Made by a program: the position numbers and the translations under genes. This document shows, piece after piece, positions 1 to 7,991 of a DNA stretch of 21,425 nt. Under the pieces are notes generated by a model, which worked only from the letters and a program-made list of their open reading frames with translations, did not search any database and was not told where the DNA came from. Source of the DNA: an uncultured Bacilli bacterium. GTDB lineage: Bacteria; Bacillota_I; Bacilli_A; RF39; UBA660. The stretch covers positions 1 through 21,425 of the forward strand of contig CAKPPI010000014.1 in the NCBI GenBank assembly GCA_934177545.1. Reading direction: 5' to 3'. The first letter of the stretch is position 1, and each line of letters starts with the position of its first letter.

Positions 1-47
1 ATTTTTTCTATTTTTAACAATTCCTTATTTTATAAGGGTTTGCGAGG

Positions 48-326
48 TTATTTACCACAACAGTTTTTGTACTTTTTGCCGCTGCCACAAGGGCAAGAAT
101 CATTACGTCCTACTTTTTTAGATTCTTTTTTCATATTGTTATATTCTGAAACTGTATAATCATTATAAGCCCAAATACTTATAGAATCTTTATATTCATT
201 ATATAGCTTCATCATTTTATCTCTCAACTTAGATGATGAATCAATATTATAATATTCTGCTATTTCTTCTATATTACTTTTAGTAAATGAATTTTCTTTA
301 GTCAACCACCATGCACTAAAGTTCAT
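48..326 (-). CDS. Small SEC-C motif protein
   Basis: Protein of 92 residues. The C-terminus is a SEC-C metal-binding motif: C78-x-C80-x8-C89-C90 inside VGRNDSCPCGSGKKYKNCC, the zinc knuckle found at the end of SecA and on many small stand-alone proteins. Residues 1-70 are charged, probably helical, and match no family I recognise. There is no signal peptide or membrane segment, so it should be cytosolic. It begins 3 bases after the stop of the phosphodiester glycosidase gene and has no convincing Shine-Dalgarno sequence, so translational coupling is likely. It is the last gene of the surface operon that is visible here. A role in binding SecB, ribosomes or nucleic acid is known for some SEC-C proteins, but nothing in this sequence fixes the role. 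Confidence 0.8.
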   Translation of the reverse strand: MNFSAWWLTKENSFTKSNIEEIAEYYNIDSSSKLRDKMMKLYNEYKDSISIWAYNDYTVSEYNNMKKESKKVGRNDSCPCGSGKKYKNCCGK

Positions 327-329
327 GGC

Positions 330-1409
330 TTATTTAACTACCCAGAAAGTAGGCATATCTCTTAATCCATTAGTACCAGCTGCTACTGGATGATTTATAA
401 TCTTATTATTGATAACTAATTCTGATGAACTACCTCCATCCATATTAGCAGCATTTACAGCTCCATAGTTTTCCATAATTTCAGTTAAGTCACCCATATC
501 TGCTCCAATACTAGTAGCAAGACGACCATTAATTACTAGGAATAGAACAATTCCATCACTTCTTTGACCTATTGCCGTACGAGGAGCTATTCCCCAGCCA
601 CCATTACCTTTAACGAAACTACTCTTACCATTGACAATTAAAAATGGTCCAAACTCAACTGCATCACGGATTCCCATACTAACAGCTTGTTCTTTAGTGA
701 ACTTACCAAGTACTAGTTTATTTTCTTTATTAAAGCCAACAAAACCGCCACTCATATTAGCATCATCAAAGTCACTTACTACTACTCCATTAGAAATAAC
801 TGTACCATGTGGTTGAGCTCCATTACTATTCCAATCAGGATCATAAAATCCCCCAGCATTCATAGCAATAATAGCATTTTCTCTTTTTGCAACTGTGGTA
901 ATAGCTTCTCCTCTTTTACCTAAATACTTAGTAGTAGCAATTGATATTCTTGATGGATCATAAACTGCTACTAAATATCCTTGATAAGATGCTCCTTTAA
1001 TATCAATTACTTTATATAAAGCATCATCCTCATGTTCTAGTATTTCTTTTTCATATTTATTTTTATAAATAGTCTGATTCTTATTATAATCACTAATGTT
1101 AACTAAATCAGGATTAGTAGTGTCATTAACTTCTACCATATGGTTTTTAGATAAGACCTTATTAATCACATCATCATTATAAAACCAAGTAGCTAAATAC
1201 TGATGTGTCATGGTAGTCATCGCTGAAGTTATCCAAAAGTCACGAAAGAAATTAAATGGTCCATAGAAAAGAAATAAACCTAGACTACTACCTATAATTA
1301 TTAAACTACTAAGAATAGTCTTAATCTTTCCCTTTTTAGGTTTCTTATTCTTCTTATCAAGCTCTTTTCTAAGACTTGGCATTATTACTGTTTTTTCTAA
1401 ATCTTCCAT
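330..1409 (-). CDS. Membrane-anchored phosphodiester glycosidase (NAGPA) family protein
   Basis: Protein of 359 residues. A basic N-terminus is followed by one membrane helix at about 31-50, and the rest lies outside the cell. The NAGPA (phosphodiester glycosidase) fold covers about 140-359. It shows the hallmark stretches NAGGFYD (184-190), the APRTAIG block (275-281) and NMDGGSSSEL (322-331). Family members cleave sugar-1-phosphodiester bonds, as in mammalian mannose-6-phosphate uncovering enzyme, and bacterial relatives act on exopolysaccharide or wall polymers. The substrate here is not known. The site AAGGTGAG lies 5 bases before the ATG, and the gene starts 10 bases after the upstream stop. 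Its neighbours are a dockerin autolysin, a cohesin-like anchor and, divergently, an LCP transferase, so phosphodiester-linked wall glycopolymers are a reasonable target (inference). Confidence 0.88.
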   Translation of the reverse strand: MEDLEKTVIMPSLRKELDKKNKKPKKGKIKTILSSLIIIGSSLGLFLFYGPFNFFRDFWITSAMTTMTHQYLATWFYNDDVINKVLSKNHMVEVNDTTNPDLVNISDYNKNQTIYKNKYEKEILEHEDDALYKVIDIKGASYQGYLVAVYDPSRISIATTKYLGKRGEAITTVAKRENAIIAMNAGGFYDPDWNSNGAQPHGTVISNGVVVSDFDDANMSGGFVGFNKENKLVLGKFTKEQAVSMGIRDAVEFGPFLIVNGKSSFVKGNGGWGIAPRTAIGQRSDGIVLFLVINGRLATSIGADMGDLTEIMENYGAVNAANMDGGSSSELVINNKIINHPVAAGTNGLRDMPTFWVVK

Positions 1410-1419
1410 AACTCACCTT

Positions 1420-1986
1420 TTAATTCTTTCCTAGATATTTTCTATCACCATCAACATCTATATAATCAATAGTTAATTTAACCTCTTCTATCTTAGTATC
1501 ATTTTCTTCTAAGACATCATTATAATCTTTAATATTTTCATTATATTTCTTAATATCACTAACATAAGAATTTATCGCTTTCTCATAACCAATTACAAAA
1601 GCTTCACATTTATTATTAACAGATACATCAGGATATAAAACATCAACGCATTTATCTTTTAATATTTTATAGTCTTCTTCAAGTGGCTCAATAGTCTTGG
1701 TATAATTACCAATGATTTCTTTATACTTAGTATCGTTATTCTTTAAGTCTTCATAATACATATCTTTCATTACTACTTGATAAAAGTTATCACGTTCCTT
1801 ATTAAAAGAGTCTATATGTGTTTTAAAATTATTATAGCTTGTTATAACACTATCTATCTTCTTTTTAGATTCTATCTGATCATTTTTATAACCAATTACA
1901 AAATAGATAATTACAATAATAACTAGTAGTATAAAAAGTATTCCTAATCCCCATAACACCTTTTTCTTAGAACTTTTCTTCTCCAT
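1420..1986 (-). CDS. Single-pass membrane protein of unknown function with extracytoplasmic helical domain
   Basis: I do not recognise this protein. The reading frame opens at a TTG (1999-2001), but a GGAG lies 9 bases before the ATG at 1984-1986, so I choose that ATG; the product is 188 residues. A lysine-rich start is followed by a hydrophobic helix at about 10-32, then some 150 charged residues with no Pro-rich or beta-type pattern. Spaced Ile, Leu and Tyr among Lys, Asp and Glu suggest a coiled coil or helical bundle outside the cell. Two Cys residues in the outer part may form a disulfide. The start overlaps the end of the cohesin-like gene by 20 bases, so the two are probably co-translated, which suggests a shared surface role. 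No catalytic motif is visible. Confidence 0.75.
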   Translation of the reverse strand: MEKKSSKKKVLWGLGILFILLVIIVIIYFVIGYKNDQIESKKKIDSVITSYNNFKTHIDSFNKERDNFYQVVMKDMYYEDLKNNDTKYKEIIGNYTKTIEPLEEDYKILKDKCVDVLYPDVSVNNKCEAFVIGYEKAINSYVSDIKKYNENIKDYNDVLEENDTKIEEVKLTIDYIDVDGDRKYLGKN

Positions 1987-3289
1987 TATATTTGTCTCCA
2001 ATTCTTTTCTTTATTTTTTTCTTGTTCTTAACTTTTCTATTACTGCCTAATAGCCCTAGTAAGATAAGAAGAAGTAATAAAACTAATCCTAGTAGTCCAA
2101 GAATAAGATATTTATCATTACTGTTACTACTTTTGACCTCTACCTTATTATATCGTTGAATAGTTTTTTCTACCTCATCATAATTATATAAACTTTTTTT
2201 ACCAGTTTCAACATTTTCTCCATAAATTAAGAAAAATGAATCACTCTTATTTAATTTATAGGCTTGATACTCATTATTATCTATTTTTAATTTATAAGGT
2301 TTATATCCTTTAGGTATCTTTTTAGTATCAAGGATATGGATAGAGATATTACCACTAGTTAGTTGTTTATATAGTTTATAGTTATTATTTTTATATTCAT
2401 AGAAATTAATATTTCCTTTGCTATCTTTTAGAGCAACTATTGTTAGTTTTAAGACTTTATTTTGATAAGCTAAAACGTCTTTATCATTTATTTTTACAGT
2501 AGTCTTTTCAAAGTGATTAGGTACTTTATCAGTTAATTCTTCTTCTTTTTGAATAAGAGTCATTTCTTTTTTATCTACTTTAACATTAATAGGGTCTAAT
2601 TCTTTTACCGTTACAGTTAAGTGATAAGTCTTAGTAGAACCATTTTCAGCAGTTACCACAATATCAAAAGCATTAGCTCCTTCATGGACTTCTTTTTCCC
2701 CTAGACCAGTAATGCTACTTTTACTATCTTCTTTACTACCTTCAATTGTTATCTTCTCAACATCATGTTCTACTTCTAAAGTATAGTTAAGTTCATTTTT
2801 ATTGAAACTTGGTGATATTTGATAATCTTTTACGCCAAGACTTGCTAGATTATTATTCTTACTATAGTTTGCTACAATTGTCTCTCTTTTAATACATTTA
2901 ATAGTAGTAGAGTCTTTGGGAGCTGATCTTGTTGCTTCGTCATAAGAAACAAAGTTTGAAGAAGCGATTCCTACATTGGCACTACCTTCTTTTTTTACTG
3001 TAAACTTATAAGAATAAGTCTTTCTAGTTTGACCTGGACTTTGAACATAATCAACTACATGAGTCTCACCACTAGTAAGAGTTAATATACTACTATCATA
3101 GGAAACATTAAACTCCCAAGCTCCAAGACCTGATGGCTCATTAACTGTTACATTAACTGTTACATTTCCCCCTACTACCCCTTCACTAGTAGTACCTGCT
3201 ACACTAATACTAGCAGCAAAGACATTATCTATACCACAAAAAAAGAAAAAGGAAAGAAGGAAGAAGATAAATATTTTCTTTTTAGTCAT
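1967..3289 (-). CDS. Membrane-anchored surface protein with cohesin-like and cadherin-like beta-sandwich domains
   Basis: Protein of 440 residues. There is a signal peptide at 1-25 ending VFA-AS. A cohesin-like beta-sandwich covers about 27-132, with the typical GLGAWEFNVSYDSSILTL strand pair and a later VGIAS strand. A cadherin-like beta-sandwich domain covers about 146-230, with the pattern NxxLxxLxV...FxxxxxxYTLEV...ENGSTKTYHLTV. A less clear beta-rich region spans 235-385. A membrane helix lies at about 394-415, followed by a Lys/Arg-rich cytoplasmic tail, so the protein is membrane-held with its domains outside. It lies 10 bases after the dockerin-bearing autolysin gene, so cohesin and dockerin partners are plausible. 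The cohesin call rests on pattern recognition; the domain is shorter than classical type I cohesins, at about 105 against 140 residues. The Shine-Dalgarno site is weak (GAGATG), which suggests coupling. Confidence 0.8.
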   Translation of the reverse strand: MTKKKIFIFFLLSFFFFCGIDNVFAASISVAGTTSEGVVGGNVTVNVTVNEPSGLGAWEFNVSYDSSILTLTSGETHVVDYVQSPGQTRKTYSYKFTVKKEGSANVGIASSNFVSYDEATRSAPKDSTTIKCIKRETIVANYSKNNNLASLGVKDYQISPSFNKNELNYTLEVEHDVEKITIEGSKEDSKSSITGLGEKEVHEGANAFDIVVTAENGSTKTYHLTVTVKELDPINVKVDKKEMTLIQKEEELTDKVPNHFEKTTVKINDKDVLAYQNKVLKLTIVALKDSKGNINFYEYKNNNYKLYKQLTSGNISIHILDTKKIPKGYKPYKLKIDNNEYQAYKLNKSDSFFLIYGENVETGKKSLYNYDEVEKTIQRYNKVEVKSSNSNDKYLILGLLGLVLLLLLILLGLLGSNRKVKNKKKIKKRIGDKYNGEEKF

Positions 3290-3299
3290 TTAAATCATC

Positions 3300-5105
3300 T
3301 CATTTCTGTTCTATTTTACTATATCCTAATAAACTTTTTTGAATTCTTAAAAGGTCTACTACGGTGATTAAACCATCTCTATCAACATCACTAGCGATTA
3401 GTTCAGCATCACTTAAGTTGTTATTACCTAGTAAGTATTTTTGACATCTTAATAAATCTATAATACTAGTATTGCCATCTCCATTATTATCTCCATAGAT
3501 AACTACTTTATATTCTTTAGTATCTTTAGAATTAGAAATTGTAACTACATCTCCTGTTGCTAAAGCATCATTTTTATTATTACCATATTTATCTTTTAGA
3601 CTAGTTACTGTTAGTCCAGTATAAATAGTTTTAAGTTTATTTTCTAGATTAGTTTTGGAAGTATTAACTTCTATTCCTGATAGGTAATTATTAGTTAAGT
3701 GATAACCACTAGCTACAATTGCTTCATTTATAGCAATAACAGGAACTTCTGGAATTTCCTCTTTCTTATCATCATCAGTCTTTGGTGTTTCACTAACTCC
3801 TGGCATATTTTCATAAACTGGTATTAAAAATTCATAAGTTTTATCTAATAAGTCATTATTCTTATAACCTTTATACATGGTTAAAGCTTCACTAGCCGGA
3901 GCTTTTATATTAGACATATATTGATGGGTATAAGTTGAGTTTAAGGCATTAGGACTTACATTGAATTTTTGAAGGTATAGAGTATGTTGATTAGCACTTA
4001 TATAACCATTAACTATATATAAGGCTCCACCAATAATAGCTTTTTCCTTACTAGCCCATGGTCGCATATAACTAGTTACACTAGCGTCATAGCCACCATT
4101 TGCCCAGATTAGTCCTCTAATTACTGGACTTTGATAACTTCCATATGCACCAATATTATAGAAATTATATATACCACTATAAGATGTATCTGTTCCACAG
4201 TTATTTAGAATAGTCCAGTTGTCACTATTGCGATAACGATTTATACATTCTCTATCTTTTGCAAAAGTAAATTTTGCTCCATCTATACCCGTAGAACCAC
4301 TAGCTCCTTTTTCTTGTCTTACTCTACTAGCAAGATAGGTAGGACTTGCTCCTGACTTTTCAGCAGCCCTCATGAAATAGTTCAAATATTCATCACTATC
4401 CATAAACGTATTAGAAATTATACTCTTAACGGTATCAGTTGTTTGAATAGCTTTATTATATTGTAAGTTTTCAAACATAAAGATTCCTTCATCCGTTAAA
4501 AAGTTTCTAGGATCCATAAAGTATCCTACAGCACTACTACTTGCTTGATACCAACCTTTTTCTTTAACTGATTCAATAAAGTTACCATTATCATCTTTTT
4601 TTCTTAGTGATTCATCACTTCCGTTTACTAATGATATCTCACCAATTGTTTCATTTCTTATTGCCTCATTATAATCTAGATTAGTCTTAAGAGCATTAAA
4701 AATCCAGTTAGGATGCTTTTCATGTAGGTTTTTAAGAGCTGATAAATAACTTTCATTAAACCCCTTTGCTAGCATTTCTTTTTCAAAGTCAGCTTCTAAG
4801 TTAACATCACTTTCTTCTATTACTGCCTGATCACTTGAACAAATATAGCCAGTTACATCCTGATAAGTTACCTTATACCAAGGTGATCTACAACCATAAC
4901 CACTCTTATTAGTTTTTTCAACTACTACTACTTTACTAAGAGTTGGTAAGACTCCTTCATCACCAATAGATGTAATTCTTGAACCTGATGGACTATCTTT
5001 AAAAGCTTTTGGAGTATTTAAAACAATATATTCTTTGGCATATACATTAGGCATCATAAAAAATATAGCTAAAGTAATAAGACCAAATAAAGTTTTCTTT
5101 GGCAT
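3300..5105 (-). CDS. Secreted N-acetylglucosaminidase (autolysin) with SH3-like and dockerin domains
   Basis: A GTG at 5112-5114 is in frame, but GGGAGG ends 8 bases before the ATG at 5103-5105, so I choose that ATG (601 residues). A signal peptide covers 1-23 (VYA-KE). An SH3-like domain spans about 27-95. The glucosaminidase domain lies at about 120-385: HPNWIF opens it, and RQEKGASG (263-270) holds Glu265, the likely catalytic acid. A linker rich in Asp, Lys, Glu and Pro (440-456) leads to a small beta domain (about 460-536). A dockerin follows, with two F-hand loops: D539, N541, D543, D550 and D573, D575, D577, D584, each followed by a LLRxQKxLLG helix. The enzyme would cut the glycan strands of peptidoglycan. 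The next gene encodes a cohesin-like anchor, which may dock this enzyme to the membrane. Confidence 0.88.
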   Translation of the reverse strand: MPKKTLFGLITLAIFFMMPNVYAKEYIVLNTPKAFKDSPSGSRITSIGDEGVLPTLSKVVVVEKTNKSGYGCRSPWYKVTYQDVTGYICSSDQAVIEESDVNLEADFEKEMLAKGFNESYLSALKNLHEKHPNWIFNALKTNLDYNEAIRNETIGEISLVNGSDESLRKKDDNGNFIESVKEKGWYQASSSAVGYFMDPRNFLTDEGIFMFENLQYNKAIQTTDTVKSIISNTFMDSDEYLNYFMRAAEKSGASPTYLASRVRQEKGASGSTGIDGAKFTFAKDRECINRYRNSDNWTILNNCGTDTSYSGIYNFYNIGAYGSYQSPVIRGLIWANGGYDASVTSYMRPWASKEKAIIGGALYIVNGYISANQHTLYLQKFNVSPNALNSTYTHQYMSNIKAPASEALTMYKGYKNNDLLDKTYEFLIPVYENMPGVSETPKTDDDKKEEIPEVPVIAINEAIVASGYHLTNNYLSGIEVNTSKTNLENKLKTIYTGLTVTSLKDKYGNNKNDALATGDVVTISNSKDTKEYKVVIYGDNNGDGNTSIIDLLRCQKYLLGNNNLSDAELIASDVDRDGLITVVDLLRIQKSLLGYSKIEQK

Positions 5106-5130
5106 AAAAGCCACCTCCCCTAGTATCTAA

Positions 5131-5139
5131 ATTATACCA
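5131..5139 (-). promoter_or_regulatory. Extended -10 promoter of the surface operon
   Basis: On the minus strand the sequence TGGTATAAT is an extended -10 element about 26 bases before the start of the autolysin gene. No good -35 is present at 16-18 bases, which fits an extended -10 promoter. It is divergent from the LCP promoter. The stretch between them (5140-5220) is AT-rich with no other clear element. Confidence 0.6.
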
Positions 5140-5220
5140 TTAAATCGACAATATTTGTCTTATTTAGACTTAATTAATTAATACTTTACACTAGATTTTA
5201 CTGTTATTTAGCTAGGAAGA

Positions 5221-5249
5221 TTGAAAGATATAAAAAAATTAGCTATAAT
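5221..5249 (+). promoter_or_regulatory. Sigma-A type promoter of the LCP gene
   Basis: TTGAAA (5221-5226), a 17-base spacer and TATAAT (5244-5249) form a near-consensus housekeeping promoter. Transcription should start near 5256, giving a short leader with GGAGG at 5264-5268 before the ATG at 5277. Confidence 0.8.
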
Positions 5250-5276
5250 GATAAGGTATAAGTGGAGGAAAAGTTT

Positions 5277-7322
5277 ATGGAAAAAGATGAGAAAAAAGAA
5301 AAAAAGAAAAAAAAGAAAAAGTATCGTCTATGGTTATTTATCCTTACTTTAATTACGATACTTGCAAACTTCTTTGCTATTTATGAAATACTTTTATTAG
5401 GACCGGTAGAAGAAGTTATTAGATATGTAGTTATTGGCGTATTTTTACTAATTGATTTAATTTTCTTCTTAAAGATGAAAAAGAAAAGAAAGAAGAAGGA
5501 AAATAAAGCTAAATTACTTACTTTCTTCTTGATACTTTATTTACTATTAAGTTTATTTATCGGAGTAGTTATAATGTATTTATATGGTAAGTTGGAAAAT
5601 GTTAATAAAACTTATGTTACTTATTCTAGTAGTTTAATTACTATGTCTAATAATAGTATGAATAAGATTGATGATGTTAAGGATGCTAAGATTGGTCTAC
5701 TTAAGGATAAAACATCTCCTGATGGTTATCTTATTCCAAGAATAATTATTAAGGAAAATAAGTTAGATGATAATAATAAGATTAAGAAGTATGATGACTA
5801 TAATGCTATGATTGCTGATTTATATGATGGTACAATTGATGCAATGTTTATTACTACTAACTACCCTAGTTTATTTCAGAGTATTGAAACTTATCAAGAT
5901 ATAGCAACAGATACCAAGATTATTTATACCAAAGAGAAAAAGATGTTAAAAAGTTCCACTAGTAAAAGAGAAACCGCATCTACTGGTAAAAGTATAAGTG
6001 AACCATTTACTATACTACTTATGGGTGTTGATTCTACTGATGAAGGGTTATCTAAAAACACAGTAGCTAATGGGGACTCATTAATATTAATTACTTTTAA
6101 TCCTAAGACATTAAACGCTACAATGCTTTCCATTCCAAGAGATAGTTATGTACCAATTGCTTGTTGGAGTGGTACTCCTGAAAATAAAATTACTCATGCG
6201 GCTGCTTATGGAACTGACTGTATGATGAGTACTATTGAAAATTATTTTGATGTTAAGATTGATTACTATGCAAAGATTAATTTCCGTGGACTAGTTTCAC
6301 TTGTTAATACTTTAGGTGGAATTGATGTTGAAGTACCAAAAGACTTATGTACTGATGATTCTAATCGTGAAGGTTACGTTTGTATTAAAGAAGGTATGCA
6401 ACATCTAAATGGGGAACAAGCCTTAGTTCTAGCTCGAAATAGAAAACAACTTGCTAATGGTGATTTGGATCGTGGACTTAATCAACAAATCGTTATTCAA
6501 GGTCTTATTAATAAGGTTAAAGATATGTCTAGTGTTAGTCAAGTTATGGGAGTTTTAGATACTATTTCTAATAACTTAGATACTAATTTCACTACTAAAC
6601 AAATATTATCTTTCTATGATATTGCTAAAGATATAACTACTAATGCTCTACAAAAAGATGATGCTGATTTAATTAATATTGAACAATTATTCTTATCAGG
6701 AACTGGTCAAATGATTTATGATGAGCGAAGCAGATTAGTTTTATGGGACTATATTCCTAATAAGGAAAGTAGAAAAGATATTATTAATGCTATGAAAGTT
6801 AACCTTGGTAAGAAAAATCCTACTATGATTAAAGAGTTTTCTTTCTCTATCAATACTCCTTATGAAAAAACAGTTACTGGTACAGGGCCTTATAAAACAG
6901 CATCTACTTACACCCTTTTACCTAATTTCATCGGGGATAGTCAATCTGCCGCTCAAGCTTGGGCTTCAAGGAATGGTGTTAAAGTAACATTCAAAGGAAC
7001 ATCAGGACACGTTATTGCACAAAGTTATCCTGCTAATAAAAGAGCTGACTTAGTAAGTGGTTCTGTAGTTCTTACCTTATCAGGTGGTTCTAGTACTACT
7101 AGTAACTCTTCTACTACAACTGATAATAAAAACACTACTACTAATAAAGATACAACTACTAAGAATAATACTAATAATAATGATTCTAGTAAAGTTGAGA
7201 CTAATGAAGATAAAACTGGTGAAATCAGTGGTGATAAAGATAATATAAATTCTGGAGATGGCAGTACTGGTAATGGTGGTGGAGAAACTCCTTCTGAAAA
7301 AGATAAAGTTCCATCTGAATAA
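5277..7322 (+). CDS. LCP-family (LytR-CpsA-Psr) wall-polymer transferase with C-terminal PASTA domain
   Basis: A GTG at 5262 is in frame, but it overlaps the GGAGG site that serves the ATG at 5277, so I choose the ATG (681 residues). A very Lys-rich cytoplasmic start is followed by three membrane helices at about 18-36, 49-66 and 80-104. An extracellular region (about 120-225) has a KYDDYNAMIADLYDG stretch. The LCP catalytic domain covers about 245-415, with MGVDSTD, D267, the R288-D289 pair in SIPRDSY, RNR (387-389) and DLDRGLNQQ (396-404). A PASTA domain spans about 545-604, and a Ser/Thr/Asn/Gly-rich tail ends the protein. LCP enzymes move undecaprenyl-linked glycopolymers to peptidoglycan at the outer membrane face, and PASTA domains bind peptidoglycan. 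It is the only plus-strand gene, divergent from the autolysin operon. Confidence 0.93.
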   Translation: MEKDEKKEKKKKKKKYRLWLFILTLITILANFFAIYEILLLGPVEEVIRYVVIGVFLLIDLIFFLKMKKKRKKKENKAKLLTFFLILYLLLSLFIGVVIMYLYGKLENVNKTYVTYSSSLITMSNNSMNKIDDVKDAKIGLLKDKTSPDGYLIPRIIIKENKLDDNNKIKKYDDYNAMIADLYDGTIDAMFITTNYPSLFQSIETYQDIATDTKIIYTKEKKMLKSSTSKRETASTGKSISEPFTILLMGVDSTDEGLSKNTVANGDSLILITFNPKTLNATMLSIPRDSYVPIACWSGTPENKITHAAAYGTDCMMSTIENYFDVKIDYYAKINFRGLVSLVNTLGGIDVEVPKDLCTDDSNREGYVCIKEGMQHLNGEQALVLARNRKQLANGDLDRGLNQQIVIQGLINKVKDMSSVSQVMGVLDTISNNLDTNFTTKQILSFYDIAKDITTNALQKDDADLINIEQLFLSGTGQMIYDERSRLVLWDYIPNKESRKDIINAMKVNLGKKNPTMIKEFSFSINTPYEKTVTGTGPYKTASTYTLLPNFIGDSQSAAQAWASRNGVKVTFKGTSGHVIAQSYPANKRADLVSGSVVLTLSGGSSTTSNSSTTTDNKNTTTNKDTTTKNNTNNNDSSKVETNEDKTGEISGDKDNINSGDGSTGNGGGETPSEKDKVPSE

Positions 7323-7332
7323 AACTTATTGA

Positions 7333-7358
7333 AAATCCTTTATGGATTTTTTATTTTG
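7333..7358 (+). terminator. Intrinsic terminator of the LCP gene
   Basis: A stem AAAATCC/GGATTTT with a 5-base loop lies 10 bases after the LCP stop and is followed by a T-rich tail. Confidence 0.75.
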
Positions 7359-7392
7359 TAGTATAATATACTTAGGTGTAATGATATATGCA

Positions 7393-7430
7393 AAAAGAGT
7401 AAATAATTAATAATTGTTATTTACTCTTTT
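7393..7430. terminator. Bidirectional terminator between converging genes
   Basis: A perfect 14-bp stem (7393-7406 with 7417-7430) and a 10-base loop have A-rich and T-rich flanks, so the element can act on either strand. It sits 3 bases beyond the rubrerythrin stop on the minus strand and is a second barrier to LCP read-through on the plus strand. Confidence 0.8.
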
Positions 7431-7433
7431 CTA

Positions 7434-7976
7434 TTATTCATAATTATCAGCTTTTACTTCCATAAAACTTTGTTTATGATTACATACAGGACATACATCT
7501 AAAGCATCTTTTCCAATATAGACATGACCACAATTACGGCAAATCCATAACTTATCGCCATCTTTATGAAATACCTTATCATCCTTAACATTCTTAAGTA
7601 ATGTTAAGTATCTTTTTTCATGTTCAGCTTCTATTTTTCCAACACTTTCAAATAGATATGCAATTCTATCAAATTCTTCTTCACGTGCAGTATTAGCGAA
7701 TTCTTTATACATTTCTGTCCATTCGTAGTTTTCACCTGCTGCCGCATCTTCTAGATTTATAATAGTTGAAGGAATTTCTCCCCCATGTAATTGTTTAAAC
7801 CAAAGTTTGGCATGTTCCTTTTCATTATTAGCAGTTTCTTCAAAGATAGCTGCTATTTGTTCATAACCATCTTTTCTAGCTTTTGATGCATAATAAGTAT
7901 ACTTGTTTCTTGCTTGACTTTCACCTGCAAAAGCAGTCATTAGATTTTGTTCTGTTTTACTTCCTTTTAGTTCCAT
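7434..7976 (-). CDS. rbr: Rubrerythrin
   Basis: Protein of 180 residues, near the usual length of the family. The N-terminal ferritin-like four-helix domain (1-130) carries diiron ligands: E19 in AGESQARNKY, E52 and H55 in NEKEHA, and a second Glu/His cluster in KIEAEHEKRY (114-123). The C-terminal rubredoxin domain holds one iron through C146-x2-C149 and C162-x2-C165. Rubrerythrins reduce hydrogen peroxide in the cytosol of anaerobes, taking electrons through the rubredoxin centre. GGGAGG lies close before the ATG. The gene starts 15 bases after the PerR/Fur-like gene, so the two form an operon, and peroxide or metal control through the upstream palindrome is expected. Confidence 0.96.
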   Translation of the reverse strand: MELKGSKTEQNLMTAFAGESQARNKYTYYASKARKDGYEQIAAIFEETANNEKEHAKLWFKQLHGGEIPSTIINLEDAAAGENYEWTEMYKEFANTAREEEFDRIAYLFESVGKIEAEHEKRYLTLLKNVKDDKVFHKDGDKLWICRNCGHVYIGKDALDVCPVCNHKQSFMEVKADNYE

Positions 7977-7991
7977 TATTATTCCTCCCTT

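Noticed and set aside
23..37. Short hairpin CCTTAT-TTT-ATAAGG after the SEC-C gene
   Set aside because: The stem is 6 bp, all but two pairs are A-T, and no T run follows on the minus strand, so I do not call it a terminator. The first 47 bases hold nothing else I can support.
5140..5220. Riboswitch or leader RNA in the divergent intergenic region
   Set aside because: Both predicted transcripts start within about 25 bases of their ribosome sites, leaving no room for a structured leader, and the AT-rich stretch between the promoters shows no convincing conserved fold.
7363..7368. TATAAT on the plus strand between the two terminators
   Set aside because: There is no fitting -35 and no gene that it could serve before the bidirectional terminator. 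It is expected by chance in such AT-rich DNA.
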